Shown: positions 7,962 to 15,381, counted from the stretch's first letter. The stretch: DNA of 23,035 bases from JAEDES01 sp964470055 (GCA_964470055.1 CAYXZZ010000021.1:1-23035); one strand, 5' to 3'. The notes: generated from the sequence alone by a model not told the origin. A program made the numbers and translations.

Positions 7962-8177
7962 TTATCTAGAATAAGGCATTAATGCGATTGCACGTGCTCT
8001 TTTTACTTGTTTAGAAACATGTCTTTGATGTAATGCGCAAGTTCCAGTTACTCTTCTTGGAACGATTTTTCCTTTTTCGTTTGTGTATCTTCTTAATGTT
8101 TCAACGTCTTTATAGTCAACTGTTTTTCCAGCACACATCATACAGATTTTTTTCTTTCTACGATTGAATTCTGCCAT
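7962..8177 (-). CDS. rpsR: 30S ribosomal protein bS18, zinc-binding (C+) form
   Basis: Small-subunit protein that pairs with bS6 on the platform. The core IDYKD-type segment (VDYKDVETLRRY, 20-31), GKIVPRRVTGT (36-46) and the terminal ALMPYS are typical. It carries Cys12-x2-Cys15 and Cys47-x2-His50, the set of ligands seen in the C+ form of S18 (as in mycobacterial rpsR1), so it probably binds zinc. The zinc-free form of Bacillus lacks these residues. At 71 residues it is a little short. AAAGGAGG precedes the ATG at good spacing. It is the last gene of rpsF-ssb-rpsR. Confidence 0.97.
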   Translation of the reverse strand: MAEFNRRKKKICMMCAGKTVDYKDVETLRRYTNEKGKIVPRRVTGTCALHQRHVSKQVKRARAIALMPYSR

Positions 8178-8197
8178 CTTAAATCCTCCTTTTTAGA

Positions 8198-8683
8198 TTA
8201 GAATGGTAATTCGTCATCACTAATTTCGATGCTTGCACCGAAGTCAGCAAACGGATTACTGTCTACGTCTGTCCCTTTTGGTTCTGGAGCTCCTCCAAAA
8301 TCATATGGACTTGGTCCAGCATTATAATCAACTGAACTATTCATGTTATTAGAGTTTCCTGAGGAATTACGTGACCCTAAAAATTCAACATTGTCAGCAA
8401 CAACTTCTGTAACATAACGTTTTTGACCATCTTGACCATCATAACTTCTAGTTTGAATACGTCCTTCAATTGCAACTTGACTACCTTTTGATAAGTAGTT
8501 TTTACAATTTTCAGCCTGTTTTCTCCAAACTACAATATTTATGAAGTCCGCTTCTCTTTCGCCAGATTGATTAGTAAAATTTCTATTTACGGCAATTGAA
8601 AATTGGGCAGTTGGGATATTGCTACCTGTATATCTCAATTCAGGATCTCTAGTAAGTCTTCCTATTAAAAATACTTTATTCAT
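8198..8683 (-). CDS. ssb: Single-stranded DNA-binding protein
   Basis: Tetrameric OB-fold protein that coats single-stranded DNA at forks. The OB fold covers about residues 1-106 (MNKVFLIGRLTRDPELRY, later FINIVVWRKQAENC and VEGRIQTRSY-like IEGRIQTRSY). A flexible Gly/Asn/Ser/Pro linker (about 107-150) leads to the acidic C-terminal tip DDELPF (156-161), which recruits partner proteins. All functional elements are intact and the length (161) is normal. The start has AGAGGT at proper spacing. Its location between rpsF and rpsR is the conserved arrangement in Bacilli and links its expression to the ribosomal protein operon. Confidence 0.98.
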   Translation of the reverse strand: MNKVFLIGRLTRDPELRYTGSNIPTAQFSIAVNRNFTNQSGEREADFINIVVWRKQAENCKNYLSKGSQVAIEGRIQTRSYDGQDGQKRYVTEVVADNVEFLGSRNSSGNSNNMNSSVDYNAGPSPYDFGGAPEPKGTDVDSNPFADFGASIEISDDELPF

Positions 8684-8702
8684 AACATACCTCTTTTTTC
8701 TC

Positions 8703-8990
8703 TTAGTTTTCTACTTTTACGATTAAATGACGAAGTAGACTTTCATTGATTCTAGCAACGCGGTCAAATTCTTTAACTGCTTCTGTATTTGCTTCAACTA
8801 CGAATAAGTAATAATATCCTGTTGAGAATTTGTTGATTTCATAAGCTAATTCTCTTTGTCCCATAGCTTTTTCTTCAACGATTGTTGCATTTTTGTCTGT
8901 TAAAACCTTTTTAGCTTCTTCAGCAGTATTTTTGATTTCTGCTTCTTCCATATCTGGTCTAACAATGAACATAATTTCATATTTATTCAT
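8703..8990 (-). CDS. rpsF: 30S ribosomal protein bS6
   Basis: Small-subunit platform protein that binds bS18. The chosen ATG gives 95 residues starting MNKYEIMFIVRPD, the family's usual N-terminus; other hallmarks are GQRELAYEI-type and YYYLFVVEA segments. An in-frame GTG nine bases upstream directly abuts the AAAAGGAGG and is therefore rejected; the ATG lies eight bases from it. It is the first gene of rpsF-ssb-rpsR, with its own promoter and a structured leader that may mediate feedback by the S6:S18 complex. Confidence 0.97.
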   Translation of the reverse strand: MNKYEIMFIVRPDMEEAEIKNTAEEAKKVLTDKNATIVEEKAMGQRELAYEINKFSTGYYYLFVVEANTEAVKEFDRVARINESLLRHLIVKVEN

Positions 8991-9000
8991 TTCTGACACC

Positions 9001-9057
9001 TCCTTTTGGACTTTTCGGCCACTTTTGTGGCAAGGAGTATTTTAAATACTCGGATGT
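9001..9057 (-). promoter_or_regulatory. rpsF 5' leader, candidate S6:S18 autoregulatory RNA motif
   Basis: Between the promoter and the ribosome-binding site the transcript can form two hairpins. The first is a palindrome (GAGTAT/ATACTC, 9035-9051). The second is a GCCAC-AAAA-GTGGC hairpin followed at once by CGAAAAG (around 9011-9031), which gives a CCG beside a short helix (CUU/AAG). A hairpin with an exposed CCG in the rpsF leader is the known hallmark of the S6:S18 binding motif found in many bacteria. The match is by eye. The location fits exactly. Confidence 0.55.
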
Positions 9058-9086
9058 ATTATATCAAATGACTTTTATTTTGTCCA
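9058..9086 (-). promoter_or_regulatory. Sigma-A promoter of rpsF-ssb-rpsR
   Basis: On the minus strand TGGACA (9081-9086), a 17-base spacer and TATAAT (9058-9063). The -35 box lies three bases past the stop codon of the preceding YfiH-like gene. Confidence 0.85.
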
Positions 9087-9089
9087 CCC

Positions 9090-9863
9090 CTATTTATAGA
9101 AAAAACCTACAAAATTTTGACCTTTTTTAATTAGATTTCCTTTTGATGAAGCGCTGTGTGAGTAATGCTCAGTATCTGTAATTGTGTCTTTTTCACTTAT
9201 TTTTATGTTTTTGATTCCAAAAGTTTCTAGTTGCTTGATAATGGCTTTTTCCATGTCAATATGATAATTATTAGATACTTGTATAATAGAATCTTCCCAT
9301 ACTTCTTTATTTGTAGCCCAAGCCGGATAACGATCATAAATATAAGTTTCTTTTTTTGCACAACTACCAATATAGGCATATAAAGTTTCAGGATTACTGT
9401 TATATTCTTTTAGTAAGGCTTCTACTGTTTGTTGAGGAAGATTTCTATTTATATATGGAGCGCCACAATGTGATAAGGCAGTTACTCCTAGTTTTCGATC
9501 TTCAATAATTAAAATTGGACAATCAGCCATTTGATTACCTACAACTATATTTTTATGTTTATTAGAAATGATTAAAATATCGGTTGGAAGTTCAACAAAC
9601 CATAAGTCATCGTTATCTAAATCTTTATCTGTAATGACGTGATAGGTACCATCTTCATATTCTATGTTATTGGTGTCTGTTTTTTGGAGTGCTTGAAGAA
9701 TTTTTTTGCCATCAAATCCATATTTTTTACCAAGATTTATTCTAACATTTAAAAATTTTTGATTAATTTCTTCTATTGTTGTTCCTTCTTTATAAAATTT
9801 TTTGTTTCTGGACATTATTCCATCAACGATTCCTGATTCAAATATTGTTATTTGTGATTCCAT
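9090..9863 (-). CDS. Divergent YfiH/PgeF (laccase-domain, DUF152) family protein
   Basis: The 257 residues align over their length with the YfiH family, whose members act as purine nucleoside phosphorylase/adenosine deaminase-type enzymes or edit peptidoglycan precursors. Visible marks are ADCPIL (113-118, Cys115), LSHCGAP (130-136, His132 where the family has HAGWRG), AYIGSC (163-168, for the GPxIG motif) and a SHSAS segment near the C-terminus. The first metal-ligand His, normally in a QxH motif, seems to be replaced (LQKTD, 59-63), and the Trp of HAGW is lost. The protein may have an altered metal site or a changed activity. The ATG has GAAAGGA seven bases upstream. It follows ychF by about 30 bases, and no convincing promoter of its own is seen. 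Confidence 0.75.
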   Translation of the reverse strand: MESQITIFESGIVDGIMSRNKKFYKEGTTIEEINQKFLNVRINLGKKYGFDGKKILQALQKTDTNNIEYEDGTYHVITDKDLDNDDLWFVELPTDILIISNKHKNIVVGNQMADCPILIIEDRKLGVTALSHCGAPYINRNLPQQTVEALLKEYNSNPETLYAYIGSCAKKETYIYDRYPAWATNKEVWEDSIIQVSNNYHIDMEKAIIKQLETFGIKNIKISEKDTITDTEHYSHSASSKGNLIKKGQNFVGFFYK

Positions 9864-9880
9864 ATTTTTTCCTTTCTATA

Positions 9881-9913
9881 TAAAGAAAACACTTTAGACA
9901 TTAAATCTAAAGT
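9881..9913 (-). terminator. Probable intrinsic terminator at the ychF stop
   Basis: On the minus strand an 8-bp AT-rich stem ACTTTAGA/TCTAAAGT with a 7-base loop includes the final ychF codons and stop, followed by GTTTTCTTTAT. The stem is low in GC, so termination may be partial, leaving read-through into the YfiH-like gene. Confidence 0.6.
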
Positions 9914-10994
9914 GACAGATATCTCCGTCTTGCATGATATATTCTTTTCCTTCTAAACGGGCTTTTCCGGCTTCTTTTACTTTTAGTTCGCTTCCGCATT
10001 CAATTAAATCACTGTATGACATAACTTCTGCACGAATAAATCCTTTTTCAAAATCAGTATGAATAATTCCCGCACACTGTTTAGCATTCATTCCTTTTTT
10101 AAATGTCCATGCTCTTACTTCGTCTTTTCCAACAGTGAAATAAGTTGCTAAACCTAGGATATCATATGTAGCGGTGATAAGTTTGTCTAATCCTGAACCA
10201 TCTAAACCTAATCCTTCTAACATTTCTTGTTTATCTTCTTTAGATAATTCACTTAATTCTTCTTCTACTTTAGCACATAAACTTACTACTTTAGCATTTT
10301 CTGATGCTGCATATTTTTTTACTTCTTGAACATAGTGATTATCAGGATTTCCAAGTTCATCTTCTTTTATGTTTGCTAAATAAATAATAGGTTTTAATGT
10401 TAAAAAACTATATGATTTTAAAAGTTTTAATTCATCTTCTGTATATTCTACTTGACGAAGTGGTTTATTTTCTAAAAGGGCTGCTTTTGATTTTTCTAGG
10501 GCTTCTACTTCAGTAATATCATCTTTATTTTTAGTAGTTCGAGCCTTTTTTGCAACACGTTCTAGACGATTATTGATAACATCTAAATCAGCAATTGCTA
10601 GTTCAAGATTAATTGTTTCAATGTCACGAATTGGATCTGGGGCACCATCTACGTGAATGATTTTTCCATCATCGAAGCATCTTACAACTTCTACAATGGC
10701 ATCTACTTCTCTGATGTGAGATAAGAATTTATTTCCTAACCCCTCTCCTTGAGATGCACCTTTTACTAATCCAGCGATATCAGTAAATTCATAGGCTGTT
10801 GGAATAAATCTATTTGGTTCATACATTTCTTTTAACTTATCCATTCTTTCATCAGGTACTGTTACTACACCAACATTTGGTTCAATAGTTGCAAATGGGT
10901 AATTTTCGGCTAAGATTTTTTGATTTGTTATTGCATTAAATAATGTTGATTTTCCGACATTTGGTAGTCCTACTATTCCGGCTGTTAAACTCAT
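9894..10994 (-). CDS. ychF: Obg-family ATPase YchF (OLA1 homologue)
   Basis: Ribosome-associated P-loop NTPase of the universally conserved YchF/OLA1 group, with a preference for ATP. G1 is GLPNVGKS (9-16), followed by NYPFATIEPNVG (31-42), DIAGLVKGASQGEGLGN (72-88) and NIKE (208-211) in place of the NKxD specificity motif, which is the YchF signature. A coiled-coil segment lies around 125-180. The C-terminal TGS domain (about 283-365) has TVGKDEVRAWT and IHTDFEKGFIRAEV. At 366 residues it is full length. AGAGGT lies eight bases before the ATG. It has its own promoter and is located between the par genes and rpsF, as in Bacillus (yyaF). Confidence 0.98.
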   Translation of the reverse strand: MSLTAGIVGLPNVGKSTLFNAITNQKILAENYPFATIEPNVGVVTVPDERMDKLKEMYEPNRFIPTAYEFTDIAGLVKGASQGEGLGNKFLSHIREVDAIVEVVRCFDDGKIIHVDGAPDPIRDIETINLELAIADLDVINNRLERVAKKARTTKNKDDITEVEALEKSKAALLENKPLRQVEYTEDELKLLKSYSFLTLKPIIYLANIKEDELGNPDNHYVQEVKKYAASENAKVVSLCAKVEEELSELSKEDKQEMLEGLGLDGSGLDKLITATYDILGLATYFTVGKDEVRAWTFKKGMNAKQCAGIIHTDFEKGFIRAEVMSYSDLIECGSELKVKEAGKARLEGKEYIMQDGDICHFRFNV

Positions 10995-11024
10995 AATTTT
11001 ATACCTCTTTTCTGTTTCTTATTT

Positions 11025-11053
11025 ATTATATCACAGTTTCATTATCTCGTTAA
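11025..11053 (-). promoter_or_regulatory. Extended -10 promoter of ychF
   Basis: On the minus strand TGATATAAT gives an extended -10 (TATAAT at 11025-11030). A weak -35, TTAACG (11048-11053), lies 17 bases upstream. The promoter overlaps the end of the GNAT gene. Confidence 0.7.
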
Positions 11054-11624
11054 AGAGTGAAGACTTTAAAAATTTTTGAAATGATGCTAATTCTTGATTA
11101 ATATGCTCTTCTCGTTCTTGTTCAATTAAATCATAATCTACAAATAATGGGTCAGTTACAGATGAATTTGATGAACTTTTATTAGGATATGTAAAATCAG
11201 ATGAGTAGTCATTTTTAAAACCTTGTTTTTTAAAAAATCCACATCCATGACTAATGCATTCTAGATTTATGTAGCAAGAGTCTGCAGAGGCATATGATTT
11301 TACTTCATCCATTAGGGCTTTTCCGTAACCTAAACCTTGTTTTTCTTTTTTTATGACAAATTGACCTATATGATAACGATTTCTTGATGGGCGTGAGATT
11401 GATGTATATCCAATAAATTCTCCGTTATCTTCAATTACTAAAATTGCGGTTGAGACGATACTTCCAGATATTACCCCTGAAACTATTCTTTCTTCTTCAT
11501 AAATTGACGGCTTCAAATCTGAATTTATTCCTGTGCAACCGAAATCTTCAGAATTAAATAGACATAAATAATTACCTTTATCTTTTTCTTCTATTTTTCT
11601 AATAACTACTTTTTTATTATTCAT
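11031..11624 (-). CDS. GNAT-family N-acetyltransferase
   Basis: Acyl-CoA dependent N-acetyltransferase of unknown substrate, 197 residues. The GNAT fold spans about 4-140: IGYTSISR (71-78) forms beta-4, GQFVIKKEKQGLGYGKALMDEV (87-108) contains motif A with the acetyl-CoA pyrophosphate loop QGLGYGK, and GCGFFKKQGF (127-136) is the typical 'Y/F-x-K-x-GF' end. The C-terminus (about 147-197) is a Ser-rich then charged helical extension not seen in small GNATs. It has its own promoter and an AGGG ribosome-binding site. It is the only gene here ending in TGA, and an in-frame TAA follows after three sense codons. It may be a stand-alone stress or antibiotic acetyltransferase; the substrate cannot be told. 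Confidence 0.85.
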   Translation of the reverse strand: MNNKKVVIRKIEEKDKGNYLCLFNSEDFGCTGINSDLKPSIYEEERIVSGVISGSIVSTAILVIEDNGEFIGYTSISRPSRNRYHIGQFVIKKEKQGLGYGKALMDEVKSYASADSCYINLECISHGCGFFKKQGFKNDYSSDFTYPNKSSSNSSVTDPLFVDYDLIEQEREEHINQELASFQKFLKSSLFNEIMKL

Positions 11625-11647
11625 AGTATCCCTGCTTTTTTTGCATT

Positions 11648-11676
11648 AGTATAGTCTATTATTTTTAATTTTTCAA
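11648..11676 (-). promoter_or_regulatory. Sigma-A promoter of the GNAT gene
   Basis: On the minus strand TTGAAA (11671-11676), a 17-base spacer and TATACT (11648-11653). It begins just after the T-tract of the upstream transporter terminator. Confidence 0.75.
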
Positions 11677-11680
11677 CTAA

Positions 11681-11699
11681 AAAACACCCGAGGGTGTTA
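11681..11699 (-). terminator. Intrinsic terminator of the AbgT-family gene
   Basis: On the minus strand a 6-bp stem AACACC/GGTGTT closes a CTCG tetraloop and is followed by a T-run. The stem starts within the TAA stop codon of the transporter gene, so the unit ends here. Confidence 0.85.
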
Positions 11700-13292
11700 A
11701 ATTGTTGGATATACTCCTGGACCTATTGGTAATCCAATGATATACCAACCTACTACAAGAACAATCCAGATAACTGAAATAAGTATGAAATATGGTGTAA
11801 TCATTTGAAGAGACTTTCTTATTGTTATAGGTTTATCTTTATTTAGATTGTATAAATTTAAGTATCCTAAGTAGATAACAAATGATGCTAATAACGGAGT
11901 AAATCCTTTAGTAATTGAATCTCCTGCCCGCATAATGATTTGAGCAAATTCTGGAGAGATATTCGATTGCATAAATACTGGTACAACAACTGGTGCAAAT
12001 AAAGCCCATTTGCTGGAAATACTGGTTAGGAATAAACCAGATAAGGCTATTATTAATAATGTAAAGATTATTAATACTACTCCGTTCAGTTCCATATATT
12101 CTAATAGGTTTGCTAACCATGTTGTAATAACGATACCAATATTTGTCTTTTTAAAGATAGCAATAAATTGAGCAGCAATGAACATTAATACAAATATACC
12201 TCCTAGTTTTGATAATTTATTGCTGATTTTTTCAATTAAATCTTTATCATTTTTTATTGATTTGGCTCCAAAGGCATATGCTAGTCCAGTTAGTGCAAAG
12301 AATAATGATACCATATAGGTAAATCCTGCTTGGAAGTAACTACTATCTCCAAAAATTTGATTTGTATATGTTTTTTCGCTCATATCTAGCATTAATCCAG
12401 AACCTGGTAAGTTAGGAATTACAGAATATACGGCTAATAGAATATAGATGATTCCAACTATGAGTGCACATCTAATTCCTTTTTTCTCACGTTTATCTTT
12501 TTCTATTTGTTTTTGTTCTTCTTCCTCTATGCTGATTGGGCTATATTGCTCAGTATTAGCAAATTCTTCTTCTTTTTTATATTTTCCAATTTTTGGAGCA
12601 ATTATTTTTTCAATAATTATTGTACCAATAATTGATAAGAGTACTGTTGCAACAATAGAGAATATTAAATTTGATGTTAAGGCTATATGAGTTGATTCAT
12701 TAATAAGCATTGCTGCTTCTTTTGTATAATCCATTAAGGCAATTTCTTGTGTTCCTACAAAAATTGAAACTCCATAACCAAATGACACTCCACAGAAAGC
12801 AGTAATTATTCCAAGTATTGGATTTCTTTTATTTATAAAGTAAATAAGTGCTACAAGAGGTATTAAAATTGCATATCCTACGTCATTTATTAAGGATGAT
12901 GCGGTTCCTATAAATAGAACAATAAATGTAAATATTTGTCTTGGTATTTTTGATAAATATCGTTTAGTAATTGTTTCTATAAAACCTGTAGACTCGGCTA
13001 TTGCTAAAGATATCACTGATATGAGTAGTGTTCCTAGTGGTCCAAAACTTAAAAAGTTTTTCAGTGCATTTGCTAATATGTATTGTAATCCTTTTAGACT
13101 AAATAAATTTTCTACTGTTATCAGTGTTGGTTCTAATTCTTTTGTATTTATATTGACCGTGTTATATGTTGCTTGCATCTCAAATAAAGAAAATATTCCA
13201 CTTAATACGATTACTAGTATTGTTAATAAAATAAAGACTGTAATTGGATGAAAGTAAAATTTTTTTAGTTTTAGTTTTTTCTTGTCATTCAT
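11697..13292 (-). CDS. AbgT-family transporter
   Basis: Polytopic membrane protein of 531 residues in the AbgT family, whose characterised members import p-aminobenzoyl-glutamate (AbgT) or export sulfonamide antimetabolites (MtrF, YdaH). Family marks include the N-terminal HPITVFILL (15-23), FGPLGTLL (83-90), NDVGYAILIPL (136-146), FGYGVSIFVGTQ (171-182), RAGDSITKGFTPLL (455-468) and GLPIGPG (520-526). The two re-entrant hairpin regions of the fold correspond to about 130-185 and 415-475. A long Glu/Lys-rich cytoplasmic loop (about 236-273) lies in the middle. The ATG has AAGGA seven bases upstream and follows the DUF951 stop by three bases, so the two are co-transcribed. Substrate and direction are not deducible. 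Confidence 0.9.
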   Translation of the reverse strand: MNDKKKLKLKKFYFHPITVFILLTILVIVLSGIFSLFEMQATYNTVNINTKELEPTLITVENLFSLKGLQYILANALKNFLSFGPLGTLLISVISLAIAESTGFIETITKRYLSKIPRQIFTFIVLFIGTASSLINDVGYAILIPLVALIYFINKRNPILGIITAFCGVSFGYGVSIFVGTQEIALMDYTKEAAMLINESTHIALTSNLIFSIVATVLLSIIGTIIIEKIIAPKIGKYKKEEEFANTEQYSPISIEEEEQKQIEKDKREKKGIRCALIVGIIYILLAVYSVIPNLPGSGLMLDMSEKTYTNQIFGDSSYFQAGFTYMVSLFFALTGLAYAFGAKSIKNDKDLIEKISNKLSKLGGIFVLMFIAAQFIAIFKKTNIGIVITTWLANLLEYMELNGVVLIIFTLLIIALSGLFLTSISSKWALFAPVVVPVFMQSNISPEFAQIIMRAGDSITKGFTPLLASFVIYLGYLNLYNLNKDKPITIRKSLQMITPYFILISVIWIVLVVGWYIIGLPIGPGVYPTI

Positions 13293-13295
13293 ATT

Positions 13296-13496
13296 TTATC
13301 CTTCCTGGGAAATGATCTTTTTAACTTTTTTGTTAAAGTCTATTCTAGGAATTAGAATTGTTCTACCACAATTCAAACATTTTATTTTTATGTCGGCACC
13401 TAATCTTGTTATTTCCCATTCGTTTGCTCCACAAGGGTGCTGTTTTTTCATGACAACTTTTGTTCCTAATGTATAATTTTGATTATTATTTTCCAT
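13296..13496 (-). CDS. DUF951 family small zinc-ribbon-like protein
   Basis: A 66-residue protein of the DUF951 family, commonly found next to spo0J and ychF in Bacillota; its function is unknown. It begins with a hydrophilic leader, then LGTKVVMKKQHPCG (10-23), WEITRLGADIKIKCLNCGR (27-45) and a basic C-terminus. His20, Cys22, Cys40 and Cys43 could form a zinc site. The SH3-like beta fold and many basic residues suggest nucleic-acid binding, but this is inference. GAGGTG precedes the ATG. It leads the AbgT gene by three bases and lies 145 bases downstream of parB, separated by a repeat-bearing spacer. Confidence 0.92.
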   Translation of the reverse strand: MENNNQNYTLGTKVVMKKQHPCGANEWEITRLGADIKIKCLNCGRTILIPRIDFNKKVKKIISQEG

Positions 13497-13641
13497 TATG
13501 CACCTCGATTTGTGGAAAGAAAACTGAGGATATTATTTATAAAAATTACTTTTATTTCTTAATAGACTTTCCACTTCAAATTATTTTGTTGATTTTATTT
13601 ATAGTATTACTTTGTAAGTAGTTTTAGGTTATACTTGAAAA
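13497..13641 (-). other. parB-DUF951 spacer with paired repeats
   Basis: This AT-rich spacer has no clear sigma-A promoter or terminator. On the minus strand it holds two imperfect direct repeats of about 24 bases (AAAGTAAT followed by TATAAATAA and ATC; 13591-13613 and 13529-13553). It also holds an inverted pair GTGGAAAG/CTTTCCAC (13512-13519 and 13567-13574). Whether transcription of DUF951-abgT starts here or reads through from parA-parB cannot be decided. Confidence 0.45.
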
Positions 13642-14547
13642 TTATCCTCTTGGAACAATATTCATTATTTCTAATAAGCGATTTAGATCACTACCATTTA
13701 CAAAACTTATTTCTATTTTGTTACTCTTTACTTTTACTTTGGTTCCTAAACGGTCACATAATTCATCTTGAATATACTGATATTCTGATAATTCAGTAGT
13801 TGCTCTTTTGATTTTATTAGTTCTAACAAATTTTTCCTCGGAATTTGTTAATTCTTCTAGTTGTCGAACGCTTAAACCTTCATTAATTACTTTGTTTGCT
13901 AGTTCTTGTTGTTGAGTTTTACTTTCTAATTTACTTAGAACTCTAGCATGTCCCATTGAGATTTTTCTTTCACTAATCTGTGTTTGAATATCTTCTGATA
14001 GATTTAATAGACCTAGCATATTAGTGATATGACTTCTACTTTTTCCTAGACGTTTTGCTAGTTCTTCTTGAGTAATTGCTAAAGTTTCTATTAACTTTTT
14101 GTAGGCTGTTGATTCTTCAATAGCGTTTAGATTTTCTCTTTGTAAGTTTTCAAGTAAGGCTATTTCCATCATTGCGGTGTCATCAAAATCTCTTATAATT
14201 GCTGGGATTTCTTCTAGTCCGGCCATGATTGAGGCTTTAACACGACGTTCTCCAGCAATTATTTCATATCCTTTAATGCTTTTCTTAATAATAATTGGTT
14301 GGAATACCCCATGTTCTTTGATTGACGCCGCTAATTCTTTTAATGCGTCTTCATCAAAAACTTTTCTTGGTTGATAAGGATTGCTTCTTAGTTCAGATAG
14401 TTTTACGTTTACTATTTCTTCACTTGAAGTTTCTGTAATTATTTTTTCTTCTACTTTGTCATAAGCAATTGGTTCATTGAAAAATAATTCTTCTAAACCT
14501 CTTCCTAATGCACGTCTTTTTGTAGTGCTTTCATTATTTGTTTCCAT
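13642..14547 (-). CDS. parB: Chromosome-partitioning protein ParB (Spo0J)
   Basis: CTP-dependent DNA clamp that loads at parS sites and directs origin segregation with ParA/Soj and SMC. From the chosen ATG it has 301 residues. An N-terminal basic segment KRRALGRGLEELF (about 10-22) is the ParA-activating region. The ParB/CTPase domain contains NPYQPRKVF (56-64), GERR (99-102) and ENLQREN (133-139). The HTH (about 159-184) has TQEELAKRLGKSRSHITNMLGLL, and a C-terminal dimerisation domain ends the protein. The start is uncertain. A TTG nine bases upstream sits three bases past an AAGGAAGTGAT inside parA, while the ATG is about 12 bases from it. The gene overlaps the parA end. Confidence 0.95.
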   Translation of the reverse strand: METNNESTTKRRALGRGLEELFFNEPIAYDKVEEKIITETSSEEIVNVKLSELRSNPYQPRKVFDEDALKELAASIKEHGVFQPIIIKKSIKGYEIIAGERRVKASIMAGLEEIPAIIRDFDDTAMMEIALLENLQRENLNAIEESTAYKKLIETLAITQEELAKRLGKSRSHITNMLGLLNLSEDIQTQISERKISMGHARVLSKLESKTQQQELANKVINEGLSVRQLEELTNSEEKFVRTNKIKRATTELSEYQYIQDELCDRLGTKVKVKSNKIEISFVNGSDLNRLLEIMNIVPRG

Positions 14548-15322
14548 TTCTTGCAATCACTTCCTTTGCTAAATTAATATAGGCTTCAGATCCTTTACTT
14601 TTTGGATCATATGCGATAATTGGTTCTCCATGTGATGGTGCTTCTGTAAGTCTAACTAATCTTGGAATTATAGTATTGTATACTTTTTCTTTAAAAAACT
14701 TTCTAATATCATCGACTACTTCAAAACCTAAGTTTGTTCTGGCATCAAGCATTGTTAATAATACTCCTTCAATATCTAGAGTCGGATTTAGATTTTTTTG
14801 TGCAATCATAATTGTTTTTAGCAATTGTGTAATTCCTTCTAGTGCGAAGAATTCACATTGAACTGGAATTATTACTGAATTTGAGGCTGTTAAAGCATTA
14901 GTTGTAATTACTCCTAGTGATGGAGGACAATCAATAATAATGAAATCAAAACTATCAATAATTTCTGCTAAATGTATTTTTAATTGTTCTCCTTTTAAGA
15001 AACCATTTTCTTTGTGGCTCTTCTCTACTAATTCAATATCTAAGCCTGCTAAGTTAATTGTTGCTGGTAAAACATATAAGTTTTTATATTTTGTTTTAAT
15101 CATGGCTTCCGTAATTTTACATTCACCAATTAAAACATCGTAGACACTTTTTTCAATATCTCCTTTATTAATTCCTACACCAGTAGTTGTATTTCCTTGG
15201 GGATCTAAATCTATTAATAATACTTTTTTCCCTAATACTGCTAGTGATGCAGAAAGATTGATACTTGTGGTGGTCTTTCCTACTCCACCTTTTTGATTTA
15301 CTAATGATATAACCTTTCCCAT
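14534..15322 (-). CDS. parA: Chromosome-partitioning ATPase ParA (Soj)
   Basis: Deviant-Walker-A MinD/ParA ATPase that forms nucleoid-bound dimers, moves ParB-parS complexes and in Bacillus also regulates DnaA. At 262 residues it is full length. KGGVGKTTTSINLS (11-24) carries the signature Lys11 and the P-loop Lys16. LLIDLDPQGN (35-44) is motif A', and FIIIDCPPSLG (127-137) is the Walker B region; PVQCEFFALEG (153-163) and the DNA-binding Arg region near RLVRLTEAPSHG (221-232) are present. GGGTGAT precedes the ATG. It is the first gene of parA-parB with its own promoter, downstream of the noc-like gene terminator. Confidence 0.97.
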   Translation of the reverse strand: MGKVISLVNQKGGVGKTTTSINLSASLAVLGKKVLLIDLDPQGNTTTGVGINKGDIEKSVYDVLIGECKITEAMIKTKYKNLYVLPATINLAGLDIELVEKSHKENGFLKGEQLKIHLAEIIDSFDFIIIDCPPSLGVITTNALTASNSVIIPVQCEFFALEGITQLLKTIMIAQKNLNPTLDIEGVLLTMLDARTNLGFEVVDDIRKFFKEKVYNTIIPRLVRLTEAPSHGEPIIAYDPKSKGSEAYINLAKEVIARNGNK

Positions 15323-15352
15323 CTAATCACCCATTTTCCATTTTACTTTATT

Positions 15353-15381
15353 ATTGTATCAAATAAATAGTTTTTTTGAAA
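15353..15381 (-). promoter_or_regulatory. Extended -10 promoter of parA-parB
   Basis: On the minus strand TGATACAAT gives an extended -10 (TACAAT at 15353-15358), about 30 bases upstream of the parA start. The -35 position (TTTCAA, 15376-15381) is a poor match, so the extended -10 probably carries the promoter. Confidence 0.6.

Noticed and set aside
52..9058. 11-base word ACTCGGATGTA at 52-62 and again at 9048-9058
   Set aside because: Many 11-base repeats are expected by chance in 23 kb; no surrounding sequence is shared.
11908..12120. Minus-strand open frame inside the AbgT-family gene
   Set aside because: It is out of frame with a long, well-conserved membrane protein and has no start signal.
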